Part shown: positions 34,850 to 43,007 of the stretch, piece by piece | Numbering within the stretch: the stretch's first letter is position 1 | Layout of the letters: every line of letters begins with the position of its first letter | Assembly (NCBI RefSeq): GCF_005484805.1 | Contig: NZ_CP039432.1 | Span: 682,001 to 746,000, forward strand | Reading direction: 5' to 3' | Length of the DNA stretch: 64,000 nucleotides | DNA from: Rhodococcus sp. SGAir0479 | GTDB taxonomy: Bacteria; Actinomycetota; Actinomycetes; Mycobacteriales; Mycobacteriaceae | Notes under the pieces: generated by a model | Databases searched by the model: none | Seen by the model: the letters and a program-made list of their open reading frames with translations, nothing else | Told to the model about the DNA's origin: nothing | Made by a program: the position numbers and the translations under genes

Positions 34850-35494
34850 TCACGTGGCGGATTCGCGCGACCGGGCCAGCAGCGCCGTGACCTCCTGGTC
34901 GTCGAGTTGATGGAAGTCGCTGTACGCGCCCCCGACACCGCCCAGGTTCGCGGGAACGTACGGGCAGACGACGTCGTCGGCGGTGACCCGCAGCCGGGCC
35001 ACCGCTTCGGGGGAGGCCACGGGTACCGCGACGACGATCCGCTCGGCACCCGCGGCGCGGGCGACCCGGCACGCGACGGCCGCGGTGGCCCCGGTCGCCA
35101 TGCCGTCGTCGACCAGGATCACGGTGCGACCGGACAGTGGTGTGCGGGGATGGCCGCCGCGGAGGACCTCCGCCCGGCGCGTCAGTTCGCGATGCTCCTT
35201 CGCGCGTACCGCCTCGACCGCCTGCCGCGACACCTGCGCCAGCCGCACCACGTCGTCGTTGAGGACCTCCGCCTCGCCCTCGCCGATCGCCCCCATCGCG
35301 AGTTCGGGTTGCCAGGGGACGCCGAGCTTACGGACGAGAACGATGTCGAGAGGGGCGCCGAGCGCGCGGGCCACCTCGTACGCGACGGGGACGCCGCCCC
35401 GGGGAAGGCCGAGCACCACCGGATCCGACCCGCGGAGGCGACTCAACGACTTCGCAAGCGCGCGACCGGCTCTCGCGCGCGTCGCATAGTGCAT
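34850..35494 (-). CDS. Type I phosphoribosyltransferase-family protein
   Basis: The 214-residue protein has the PRPP-binding loop VILVDDGMATGATAAVACRVAR (about residues 120-140) and the start VVLGLPRGGVPVAYEVARALGAPLDIVLVRKLGVP. This is the pattern of the actinobacterial phosphoribosyltransferase-like proteins, often found beside dienelactone-hydrolase domains. Those proteins are stress linked in several mycobacteria. The ATG at 35494 (MHYATR) follows GGAGCA. Substrate unknown. Confidence 0.87.
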   Translation of the reverse strand: MHYATRARAGRALAKSLSRLRGSDPVVLGLPRGGVPVAYEVARALGAPLDIVLVRKLGVPWQPELAMGAIGEGEAEVLNDDVVRLAQVSRQAVEAVRAKEHRELTRRAEVLRGGHPRTPLSGRTVILVDDGMATGATAAVACRVARAAGAERIVVAVPVASPEAVARLRVTADDVVCPYVPANLGGVGGAYSDFHQLDDQEVTALLARSRESAT

Positions 35495-35614
35495 GCGAGT
35501 GCTCCGTTCCGCTCTCGTTTCCGACGATACGCCCGCCATCGGGGCCCGGGACGGCTTACGGTGACGGTGTTCGATCAATCGATTGTTCGCACGCCGTCGA
35601 CGAACGGAGACCCG

Positions 35615-36142
35615 ATGCTCGACGACCACGTCCATCCCTACCGGTTGGGCATCCCGTTCGACGTCATGCCGGTGCCCGTCGTGCCGGAACACTGCGTGTC
35701 GCTCGACGCCGGGCCGATTCGTTTCACGGTCGAGTCCCGGACGCTCACGAACGACATCATGATGCGGGGACTCGCGGACGCCGGGATGGCGACGCCCGAT
35801 CCGGAGTACGTGGCGTCGCTCGATCTCGACGATTCCGGGATGTCGCTGCACGTCAGCGGCGTCGCGGACGGACTCGAGTACCTGCGGTTCGACTGTTTCG
35901 AGAGCGAACCGCACTACCACTACATCGACCACGCCAGGGGCGTGAACACCGTGGTCCGCATCGACGACGTCGCCGAGCCCGACCCGGCCGAGTGGGCGAT
36001 TGCGCGTATGGAGTCCCGGCTGCCCGAGATGCTCGAGCAGGCAGGCGCGTCGGAGCTCGCCGCGGTGGTGCGCGCCCGCTGGACCGAGGTCGAACCCGCG
36101 ATCGCGCCCGTCGCCGAGCTGTTGCGCGGCAACCGTCGGTGA
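35615..36142 (+). CDS. Conserved hypothetical protein
   Basis: The 175-residue acidic protein begins MLDDHVHPYRLGIPFDVMP, and a central block reads FDCFESEPHYHYIDH. The His-rich DNA-free pattern (HYHYIDH) might bind a metal, but no family is recognised. The ATG follows GGAGACCCG. A CAATCGATTG palindrome (35576-35585) lies 29 bases upstream. A strong terminator stem follows the stop. Confidence 0.7.
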   Translation: MLDDHVHPYRLGIPFDVMPVPVVPEHCVSLDAGPIRFTVESRTLTNDIMMRGLADAGMATPDPEYVASLDLDDSGMSLHVSGVADGLEYLRFDCFESEPHYHYIDHARGVNTVVRIDDVAEPDPAEWAIARMESRLPEMLEQAGASELAAVVRARWTEVEPAIAPVAELLRGNRR

Positions 36143-36148
36143 CCGCGC

Positions 36149-36184
36149 CGAGGGCCGCGGCGGAACCCTCCGCCGCGGCCCTCG
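36149..36184. terminator. 16-bp stem bidirectional terminator
   Basis: A perfect 16-base stem (36149-36164 / 36169-36184) with a 4-base loop lies between the convergent hypothetical gene and trpB2. It begins 6 bases after the former's stop. Confidence 0.85.
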
Positions 36185-36197
36185 GGCGTGGGAGGGG

Positions 36198-37481
36198 CTA
36201 CGCCGTCGAGACGAGGTCCCCGTCGATGTGCGCCTGGTAGGCGGGCAGGTCGAGCATGCCGTGGCCGGACAGCCCGATCACCAGCACCTCTGGTTCGGTC
36301 AGGCCGCGCGCGTACTCGGCGGCCGCGGCGATCGCGTGTGCCGACTCCGGAGCGGGCACGATGCCCTGCGTCCGCGCGAAAAGCACACCGGCGTCGAAGG
36401 AGTCCCGCTGGTCGATGGCCTGGCCCGTGACGTAACCGAGTTCGACGGTGTGGCTCAGCAGCGGCGCCATGCCGTGGTAGCGCAGACCGCCCGCGTGGAT
36501 CGGGTCCGGGACGAACTCCTGGCCGAGGGTGTGCATCTTCAACAGCGGCGTCAGACCGGCGACGTCGCCGTGGTCGTAGCGGTACTCGCCCTGGGTGATG
36601 GACGGGCAGGCCGCCGGTTCGGCGGCGACGATCCGGGTCTGCGCCTGGCCGTGCAGCACCTCCCGGATGAACGGGAACGCCAGCCCGGCGAGGTTGGATC
36701 CGCCACCGGCGCAACCGAACACGACGTCCGCGTTGGCCTCGCCGGCGTTCCGCAATTGTTCGACCGCCTCGAGGCCGATCACGGTTTGGTGCAGCACCAC
36801 GTGATTGAGCACGCTGCCCAGCGCGTACCGCGCGTCGGGGTCGTTCGCGGCGACCTCGACGGCCTCGGTGACGGCCATCCCGAGCGAGCCGGGGGTGTCG
36901 GGGTAGTCGGCGAGCATCTTGCGGCCCGACTCGGTCAGCTCGGACGGGCTGGGGTGCACCGTGCCGCCGTAGGTCTCCATCAGGTGCCGGCGGTACGGCT
37001 TCGACTCGTACGACGCGCGAACCTGCCACACCTCGAGGTCGATGCCGAACTTGGCGCACGCGAACGACAGCGCGCTGCCCCACTGGCCGGCGCCGGTCTC
37101 GGTGGTGATCTTCTTCACGCCGTCCTGGGCGTTGTAGTACGCCTGCGCGACGGCGGTGTTGGTCTTGTGGCTGCCGACCGGGCTCACGCCCTCGTACTTG
37201 ACATAGATGCGGGCCGGGGTTCCCAGCGCCTTCTCGAACTCCCGCGCCCGGATCAGCGGGGCCGGGCGCCACGTGCGGTAGGCCTCACGGATCGGTTCGG
37301 GGATCTCGATGTACTGCTCGGTGGTGGCTTCCTGCTCGATCAGCGCGCTCGGGAAGAGAGCGGCCAGGTCAGCGGGGGTCACGGGCTCCCGCGTGCCCGG
37401 GTGCAGGTGCGGCGGCGGCGCGACCGGCAGGTCCGCGACGATGTTGTACCAGTGCGTGGGGATGGGCGTCGTGTCGGCCAC
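36198..37481 (-). CDS. trpB2: TrpB2-type tryptophan synthase beta-like protein
   Basis: The 427-residue PLP enzyme is of the TrpB2 type: THWYNI at the start, the PLP lysine Lys106 in PVGSHKTNTA, ETGAGQWGSAL, and FGCAGGGSNLAG binding the phosphate. It ends with LIGLSGHGMLDL-like VIGLSGHGMLDLPAYQ. TrpB2 makes tryptophan from indole and serine and does not pair with TrpA in the normal complex. No other trp gene is near, which fits an indole-salvage or serine deaminase role. The GTG follows GAGAGGAC. It is divergent from the RNA helicase gene. Confidence 0.93.
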   Translation of the reverse strand: MADTTPIPTHWYNIVADLPVAPPPHLHPGTREPVTPADLAALFPSALIEQEATTEQYIEIPEPIREAYRTWRPAPLIRAREFEKALGTPARIYVKYEGVSPVGSHKTNTAVAQAYYNAQDGVKKITTETGAGQWGSALSFACAKFGIDLEVWQVRASYESKPYRRHLMETYGGTVHPSPSELTESGRKMLADYPDTPGSLGMAVTEAVEVAANDPDARYALGSVLNHVVLHQTVIGLEAVEQLRNAGEANADVVFGCAGGGSNLAGLAFPFIREVLHGQAQTRIVAAEPAACPSITQGEYRYDHGDVAGLTPLLKMHTLGQEFVPDPIHAGGLRYHGMAPLLSHTVELGYVTGQAIDQRDSFDAGVLFARTQGIVPAPESAHAIAAAAEYARGLTEPEVLVIGLSGHGMLDLPAYQAHIDGDLVSTA

Positions 37482-37570
37482 TGCGGGGTCCTCTCGAGGT
37501 GACGGGCGAGTGCCCACATTGTGATCCCGGTCATTCCGGGCAGTCCGCCGGGGTCGGGATCGGCTCGGGA

Positions 37571-37635
37571 GTCCCGAACGGGAGTTCACGGCACGGATCG
37601 AGCCCCGGAGCGTGCCGTGGATTCCCGTTCGGGAC
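37571..37635 (+). promoter_or_regulatory. 25-bp stem in the leader region of the RNA helicase gene
   Basis: The left arm (37571-37595) and right arm (37611-37635) are complementary over all 25 positions if two G-U pairs are allowed, with a 15-base loop. It lies 59 bases before the helicase ATG and 89 bases from the divergent trpB2 start. Since both genes run away from it, it is not a normal terminator. It would be a strong RNA structure if transcribed as helicase leader. Confidence 0.7.
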
Positions 37636-37694
37636 GGCGAAGGGGGAGAGGGCAGCGCAGCCCATACCACGCATCGACTAAACTGACTGGTCAA

Positions 37695-39509
37695 ATGAGT
37701 GACACCGAGCGCGACCCGCAGACCGACGACAATCCCATCACCTTCGCCGACCTCCAGATCGACGAACGGGTGCTGAAGGCCCTTTCCGACGTCGGCTACG
37801 AGTCGCCCTCGCCGATCCAGGCCGCGACCATCCCGACGCTGCTCGAGGGCAAGGACGTCGTCGGCCTGGCCCAGACGGGTACCGGTAAGACGGCCGCGTT
37901 CGCGATTCCGATCCTCTCCCGCCTCGACGTCGAGCGGAAGGTGCCCCAGGCACTGATCCTGGCGCCGACGCGCGAGCTCGCGCTGCAGGTCGCCGAGGCG
38001 TTCGGCAAGTACTCGGCACACATCCCCGGTCTCCAGGTGCTGCCGATCTACGGCGGTCAGGCCTACGGCGTGCAGCTGTCGGGACTGCGGCGCGGCGCCC
38101 AGATCATCGTCGGTACGCCCGGTCGCGTGATCGACCATCTCGAGAAGGGCACCCTCGACCTCTCCCACCTCGAGTACCTCGTGCTCGACGAGGCCGACGA
38201 GATGCTCAAGATGGGCTTCCAAGACGACGTCGAGCGGATCCTCGCCGACACGCCCGAGTACAAGCAGGTCGCACTGTTCTCGGCGACCATGCCGCCGGCG
38301 ATCCGCAAGATCTCCAAGCAGTACCTGCACGATCCTGTCGAGATCACCGTCAAGGCGAAGACCGCGACGGCGTCGAACATCACCCAGCGCTGGGTGCAGG
38401 TGGCACACCAGCGCAAGCTCGACGCCCTCACCCGCATCCTCGAGGTCGAGTCGTTCGAGGCGATGATCATCTTCGTTCGGACCAAGCAGGCCACCGAGGA
38501 TCTCGCCGAGCGCCTGCGGGCCCGCGGCTTCTCGGCCGCCGCGATCAACGGCGACATCGTGCAGGCGCAGCGTGAGCGCACGATCGGCCAGCTCAAGTCC
38601 GGCGCGCTCGACATTCTCGTCGCCACCGACGTCGCGGCGCGTGGCCTCGACGTCGACCGGATCTCGCACGTCGTCAACTACGACATCCCGCACGACACCG
38701 AGTCCTACGTGCACCGCATCGGCCGCACCGGTCGCGCCGGCCGCACCGGTGACGCGCTGCTGTTCGTGGCTCCGCGCGAGCGGCATCTGCTCAAGTCGAT
38801 CGAGCGCACCACGCGGCAGCCGCTCACCGAGATTCAGTTGCCCACCGTCGAGGACGTCAACGCGCAGCGTGTCGCGAAGTTCGGCGACTCCATCACGGCG
38901 AGCCTGAGCTCGGAGAATCTGGCGCTGTTCCGCAAGCTCATCGAGGACTACGAGCGCGAGCACGACGTTCCGCTCGCCGACATCGCCGCCGCGCTGGCGG
39001 TGCAGTCCCGCGACGGCGAGTCCTTCCTGATGGAGCCCGAGCCGCCGGCCCCGCCGCGCCGCGAGCGTGAGCCGCGGGAGCGGCCCGCCCGCCGGTTCGA
39101 CGACGGCGGTCCGAGCGGGCCGCGCGTCGGTCGCGACGGTCAGGAGTTCGCCACCTACCGCATCGCGGTGGGCAAGCGGCACAAGGTCGTTCCGGGCGCG
39201 ATCGTCGGTGCCATCGCGAACGAGGGTGGCCTGCGCCGCAGCGACTTCGGGCACATCAGCATCCGGCCCGATCACAGCCTGGTCGAGCTGCCCGCGAACC
39301 TGCCGAAGGAGACGGTGGAGGCGCTGCGCGCGACGCGGATCTCGGGCGTGCTGATCCAGCTGCAGCCCGATCAGGGTGCGCCGTCCGGGCGGCCCTCCCG
39401 CGGTGGCCGCGACGAGCGGGCGGGCGGCAAGTTCAGCCGCCCCCGGGGTGACCGAAGCGATCGGGGCGATCGAGGCGACAAGTACGGCAAGCGTCGCCCG
39501 CGCGACTGA
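37695..39509 (+). CDS. deaD: DEAD-box ATP-dependent RNA helicase, DeaD/CsdA type
   Basis: The 604-residue helicase shows the Q motif (SPIQAATIP), motif I AQTGTGKT, Ia PTRELALQV, Ib TPGR, II DEAD, III SAT, V ATDVAARGLDVD and VI HRIGRTGRAGR. A DbpA/CsdA-type RNA-binding domain follows (FATYRIAVGKRHKVVPGAIVGAIANEGGL, about 475-555), and then an Arg/Gly/Asp-rich tail. It should unwind RNA for ribosome assembly and mRNA turnover, mainly in cold or stress. The ATG giving MSDTERDPQ was chosen; TAAACT (37679-37684) could be a -10 giving a nearly leaderless message as an alternative to a long leader. Confidence 0.96.
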   Translation: MSDTERDPQTDDNPITFADLQIDERVLKALSDVGYESPSPIQAATIPTLLEGKDVVGLAQTGTGKTAAFAIPILSRLDVERKVPQALILAPTRELALQVAEAFGKYSAHIPGLQVLPIYGGQAYGVQLSGLRRGAQIIVGTPGRVIDHLEKGTLDLSHLEYLVLDEADEMLKMGFQDDVERILADTPEYKQVALFSATMPPAIRKISKQYLHDPVEITVKAKTATASNITQRWVQVAHQRKLDALTRILEVESFEAMIIFVRTKQATEDLAERLRARGFSAAAINGDIVQAQRERTIGQLKSGALDILVATDVAARGLDVDRISHVVNYDIPHDTESYVHRIGRTGRAGRTGDALLFVAPRERHLLKSIERTTRQPLTEIQLPTVEDVNAQRVAKFGDSITASLSSENLALFRKLIEDYEREHDVPLADIAAALAVQSRDGESFLMEPEPPAPPRREREPRERPARRFDDGGPSGPRVGRDGQEFATYRIAVGKRHKVVPGAIVGAIANEGGLRRSDFGHISIRPDHSLVELPANLPKETVEALRATRISGVLIQLQPDQGAPSGRPSRGGRDERAGGKFSRPRGDRSDRGDRGDKYGKRRPRD

Positions 39510-39533
39510 CGTCGGGCCGCGCGAACAGCTGCC

Positions 39534-39576
39534 GAAACGGGCGCCGGTGAGTTTTCGACTCACCGGCGCCCGTTTC
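39534..39576 (+). terminator. 19-bp stem terminator after deaD
   Basis: A perfect 19-base stem (39534-39552 / 39558-39576) with a TTTCG loop starts 24 bases after the helicase stop. Only a short T-run is present at its 3' end. Confidence 0.85.
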
Positions 39577-39679
39577 TGTGAATGAGTGGATCCTGTGACA
39601 GGAGTGAAGTCCGCTCTGTAACGTGCCTCACAGTTTTTGCGGTCGGGGATCCGCGCATTCTCATCAAGGAGGCACGAAC

Positions 39680-40279
39680 GTGGCCGACACGATTCGTCGA
39701 GGATTGATCGCAGCACTACTCGTCGGCGGGGCAGCCGCCGCATTCGCGGCCCCCGCGGTGGCGCAGCCGGACTTCGGTTCCATCACCGCGGCGACCGACA
39801 TCGCCGACAGCCTGACGGACGTCGTGTCGTCGGGCAGCTCGGGCAGCAGCGGGGGGTCGGGCAGCGCGAGCCTGTTCGCCGGCAGCGGTGAGCTGGCGAT
39901 CCCGCTGCCCGTTCCCAGTCCGCGCGCCCTGGCGGCACTCGCGGCGGCCACCACGCAGGCGGGCAAGCGGTACGTGTGGGGCGGCAACGGCCCGGATGTC
40001 TGGGACTGCTCGGGTCTTGTGCAGTGGGCGTTCCGGACCGTGGGCATCAACCTGCCCCGCACCAGCCAGGAGATGGCGCGCTTCACCGGTGGCATGCTGG
40101 TCCCGCTGTCGGCGCTGCAGGTGGGTGACGTCATCACGATGAACACCTACGACATCGCCGGGCACGTGGGGATCTACGCCGGCAACGGGATGGTCTTCAA
40201 CGCGTACGGTTCGGCCGTCCCGATCGGCCTGACTCCCTTGTCCGACTTCGATATTCACAACATCCGCCGGTTCTTCTGA
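39680..40279 (+). CDS. Secreted NlpC/P60 peptidoglycan peptidase
   Basis: The 199-residue protein has a signal peptide ending around AVA-QP (residue 28), a Ser/Gly-rich linker (50-70) and a C-terminal NlpC/P60 domain. The domain has catalytic Cys110 in VWDCSGLVQWAF and His162 in IAGHVGIYAGNG. It should cut stem peptides (D-Glu to diamino acid bond) of the cell wall, as RipA-type proteins do. AAGGAGG lies before the GTG start. Its stop (TGA) directly abuts the stop of the convergent ABC gene. Confidence 0.93.
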   Translation: MADTIRRGLIAALLVGGAAAAFAAPAVAQPDFGSITAATDIADSLTDVVSSGSSGSSGGSGSASLFAGSGELAIPLPVPSPRALAALAAATTQAGKRYVWGGNGPDVWDCSGLVQWAFRTVGINLPRTSQEMARFTGGMLVPLSALQVGDVITMNTYDIAGHVGIYAGNGMVFNAYGSAVPIGLTPLSDFDIHNIRRFF

Positions 40280-42172
40280 TCAGCGCAGCACCTCGGTGAG
40301 CACGGGCGCGGCGCCGGTGTCGAACTGGGTGCGGTACAACTCGGCGTAGCGGCCGCCGGCGGCGAGCAGCGTGGGGTGGTCACCCTGCTCGACGATCCGG
40401 CCGGCCTCGACGACCAGGATCTGGTCGGCCGCGCGGATCGTCGACAGCCGGTGCGCGATGACGACCGCGGTGCGGCCGGACAGGGCCTCCGACAACGCGT
40501 CCTGCACGGCGGCCTCGGAGGTCGAGTCGAGGTGCGCGGTGGCCTCGTCGAGGATGACGACCCGCGGCTGCGCGAGCAGGAGGCGGGCGATCGTGAGCCG
40601 TTGACGCTCACCGCCGGACAGCCGGTAGCCGCGTTCGCCGACGACGGTGTCCAGACCGTCGGGCAGTGCCGCGATCAGGTCCGTGAGGTTGGCCCGCCGC
40701 AGCGCGTCCCACAGCTCGGCCTCGGTCGCGTCCGGCCGGGCGAGGAGCAGGTTGGCGCGCACCGACTCGTGGAAGAGGTGCCCGTCCTGGGTCACCATCC
40801 CGACGGTGGCGCGGATCGAGTCGGTGGTCAGGTCCCGTACGTCGACGTCGCCGAGCAGCACCGCGCCGGTGTCGACGTCGTACAGCCGGGGCAGCAGCTG
40901 TGCGATGGTCGATTTGCCCGCCCCCGACGACCCCACCAGCGCCACCATCCGGCCGGCCTCGACGCGGAACGAGACGTCGTGCAACACGGGTTCGCCGCCG
41001 CGGGTGTCGAGACCCGCGACCTCCTCGAGCGACGCGAGGGAGACCTTGTCGGGGGACGGGTAGGCGAAGCCCACCGACCGGAACTCGACGGACACCGGAC
41101 CTTCCGGAACCCGGGCGGCGTCGGGCTTCTCGGCGATGAGCGGCTTCAGGTCGAGGATTTCGAAGACTCGCTCGAAGCTGACCATCGCGCTCATGACGTC
41201 GACACGCGCACTGGCCAGGGCGGTCAGCGGCGAGTACAGCCGCGTGAGCAACAGCGCGAGCGAGACGACCGCGCCGGCCTCGAGCCGGCCGCGCAGCGCG
41301 TAGTAGCCGCCCAGGCCGTAGACCAGCGCGAGCGCGAGCGCCGAGACCAGCGTCAACGCGGTCACGAACACCGACTGCAACATCGCGGTGCGCACCCCGA
41401 TGTCACGCACTCGGCGCGCCCGCACGGCGAACGCGGCGGACTCGTCGGCCGGCCGGCCGAACAGTTTGACGAGCGTCGCACCGGGCGCGGAGAAACGTTC
41501 GGTCATCTGGGTGCTCATCACCGAGTTGTGGTTGGCCGCCTCGCGATTCAGTTGCGCCAGTCGCGCGCCCATGCGGCGCGCCGGGATCACGAACACCGGG
41601 AGCAGCAACAGCGACAGCAGCGTGATCTGCCACGAGATCCCCATCATCACCACGAGGGTGATCGCGAGCGTGACCAGGTTCCCGACGACTCCGGACAGGG
41701 TGTCGCTGAACGCCCGCTGGGCGCCGATCACGTCGTTGTTGAGGCGGCTGACCAGCGCGCCGGTACGGGTGCGGGTGAAGAACGCGACCGGCATGCGCTG
41801 GACGTGGTCGAACACCGCGGTGCGCAGATCGAGGATGAGGTCCTCGCCGATGCTCGCCGACAGCCAGCGGGCCAGTACCGCCAGGCCGGCCTCGAGCAGC
41901 GCGATCACCGCGATGCACGCGGCCAACAGGACGACGACCCGGACCTGGTCACCGGCGACGATCGCATCGACCACGCGTCCGGCGAGGACGGGGGTGGCCA
42001 CCGCGAGCGCCGCCGTGACCACGCTGAGCAGGAGGTACCAGAGGATGTGGCGACGGTGCGGCCGCGCATACCCCGCGACGCGGCGCAGGGTGGCACGCGA
42101 GAAGGGGCGACGGTCCTGTTGCGCGTGCATCGCGTTGTACATCGCGTTCCACGCGGTCACGTCCATGCTCAT
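40280..42172 (-). CDS. ABC exporter half-transporter (TMD-NBD)
   Basis: The 630-residue protein is a single ABC exporter half that should work as a dimer. Six membrane helices lie in about residues 40-340, with Walker A GSSGAGKST (about 420), LSGGERQRL, Walker B VVILDEATAHLDS and the H-loop VIAHRLST. All catalytic residues are intact, unlike NBD1 of the fused exporter at 3.5-7.4 kb. The ATG (MSMDVTAWNAMYN) follows GAGGGGCGAC. The promoter upstream has a MerR/SoxR-like layout, so the transporter probably responds to a drug or redox signal. Substrate unknown. Confidence 0.93.
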   Translation of the reverse strand: MSMDVTAWNAMYNAMHAQQDRRPFSRATLRRVAGYARPHRRHILWYLLLSVVTAALAVATPVLAGRVVDAIVAGDQVRVVVLLAACIAVIALLEAGLAVLARWLSASIGEDLILDLRTAVFDHVQRMPVAFFTRTRTGALVSRLNNDVIGAQRAFSDTLSGVVGNLVTLAITLVVMMGISWQITLLSLLLLPVFVIPARRMGARLAQLNREAANHNSVMSTQMTERFSAPGATLVKLFGRPADESAAFAVRARRVRDIGVRTAMLQSVFVTALTLVSALALALVYGLGGYYALRGRLEAGAVVSLALLLTRLYSPLTALASARVDVMSAMVSFERVFEILDLKPLIAEKPDAARVPEGPVSVEFRSVGFAYPSPDKVSLASLEEVAGLDTRGGEPVLHDVSFRVEAGRMVALVGSSGAGKSTIAQLLPRLYDVDTGAVLLGDVDVRDLTTDSIRATVGMVTQDGHLFHESVRANLLLARPDATEAELWDALRRANLTDLIAALPDGLDTVVGERGYRLSGGERQRLTIARLLLAQPRVVILDEATAHLDSTSEAAVQDALSEALSGRTAVVIAHRLSTIRAADQILVVEAGRIVEQGDHPTLLAAGGRYAELYRTQFDTGAAPVLTEVLR

Positions 42173-42224
42173 CCGTCGCCCCTCTCGTCGGCCCCCGTCA
42201 CGGTAGGGAGGGGGTACGACACCG

Positions 42225-42255
42225 ACGGTAGAACCTCGACAATGGTTGAGGTCAA
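42225..42255 (-). promoter_or_regulatory. MerR/SoxR-type promoter with 19-bp spacer for the ABC exporter
   Basis: On the minus strand TTGACC (42250-42255, -35) and TACCGT (42225-42230, -10) are separated by exactly 19 bases. The spacer region is covered by the dyad ACCTC-n10-GAGGT (42233-42252), which resembles SoxR-family operators (ACCTCAA...TTGAGGT). A 19-base spacer is the hallmark of promoters activated by DNA distortion by MerR proteins. The start would be near 42218, giving a leader of about 45 bases. No merR-family gene is in the window. Confidence 0.6.
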
Positions 42256-42267
42256 CCGTCGGGGAGG

Positions 42268-42897
42268 TCAGCGCGAGACGTCGACGACGAGGCGCGTGGG
42301 GTCGCTCAGGGTGTACACGCGGTACGAGGCATCGCGGTCGGACAGTCCGATGAGCGTCTGGGCGGTGCCCTCGAAGGTGCCGGCGTTGCGGACCTCGGTC
42401 ACGGCGCCGGGATTCTCGACCTCGATCGGGTTGGGGCCGGAGTACTCCTCGACGCCGGTCGACACCGGCATCGACGCGCCGTCGACCAGGACCTGCAGGA
42501 TGCCGGCACCCGCCACGGCGAGCGGCTTGCCGCTGCCCTGCTGCGACGCGGTGGAGACGACCTCGGCGCGCCAGCCGGGCGTGCCGGTGCCGCCGAACTC
42601 GTAGACCACGCGGTCGAAGTCGTCGTGACGGCCGACGCGCATGTCGGTGATGGTGAGCGCGGCGTCGGGCGATGCGGCCGCGGTCTGGGGTGCCGTGTCG
42701 GTGGGCGCCGCGGTGAGGGTGCCCTCGGCCTCCAGGAAGGCCGACGGGGCGGTCGATTCGTCGGCGGCCGTCGAGGACGTGATCGACGTGGTCGATGCGG
42801 TCGGCTCGGATTCGGGGCTCGAGCACCCGGCGAGCGCGAGTGCGGCGGCGGCGACGGAGGACAGGGCGAGCGTGCGGCGAGACCGGAAGTGCGTCAT
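42268..42897 (-). CDS. AMIN-like domain lipoprotein
   Basis: The 209-residue protein has a lipoprotein signal (LALSSVAAAALALAGC), a Ser/Thr/Ala-rich linker and a C-terminal AMIN-like domain. The domain has ITDMRVGRHDDFDRVVYEF, PGWRAEVV and YTLSDPTRLVVDV. The function of this domain in actinobacteria is unknown; cell-envelope binding is assumed. It ends upstream of the exporter promoter, from which it is separated by 95 bases. Confidence 0.85.
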   Translation of the reverse strand: MTHFRSRRTLALSSVAAAALALAGCSSPESEPTASTTSITSSTAADESTAPSAFLEAEGTLTAAPTDTAPQTAAASPDAALTITDMRVGRHDDFDRVVYEFGGTGTPGWRAEVVSTASQQGSGKPLAVAGAGILQVLVDGASMPVSTGVEEYSGPNPIEVENPGAVTEVRNAGTFEGTAQTLIGLSDRDASYRVYTLSDPTRLVVDVSR

Positions 42898-43007
42898 GTC
42901 TCGGGATGGTAGGGGTAGCCGGCCGTTACGTCCGGATTCGACGCGGCGTCGTAGCCGTTTCGGTATGTGACGTCCGAGACCCTCGTCGCCGGAGTCCTGC
43001 GAACTCC

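Noticed and set aside
37521-37694. Longer N-terminus for the RNA helicase
   Set aside because: The extension would translate the 25-bp stem and matches nothing in the family; the ATG at 37695 gives the normal start.
39577-39679. Possible c-di-AMP (ydaO) riboswitch before the NlpC/P60 gene
   Set aside because: Such riboswitches often precede cell-wall hydrolase genes, but only about 100 bases lie between the terminator and the start, and I see no matching conserved core.
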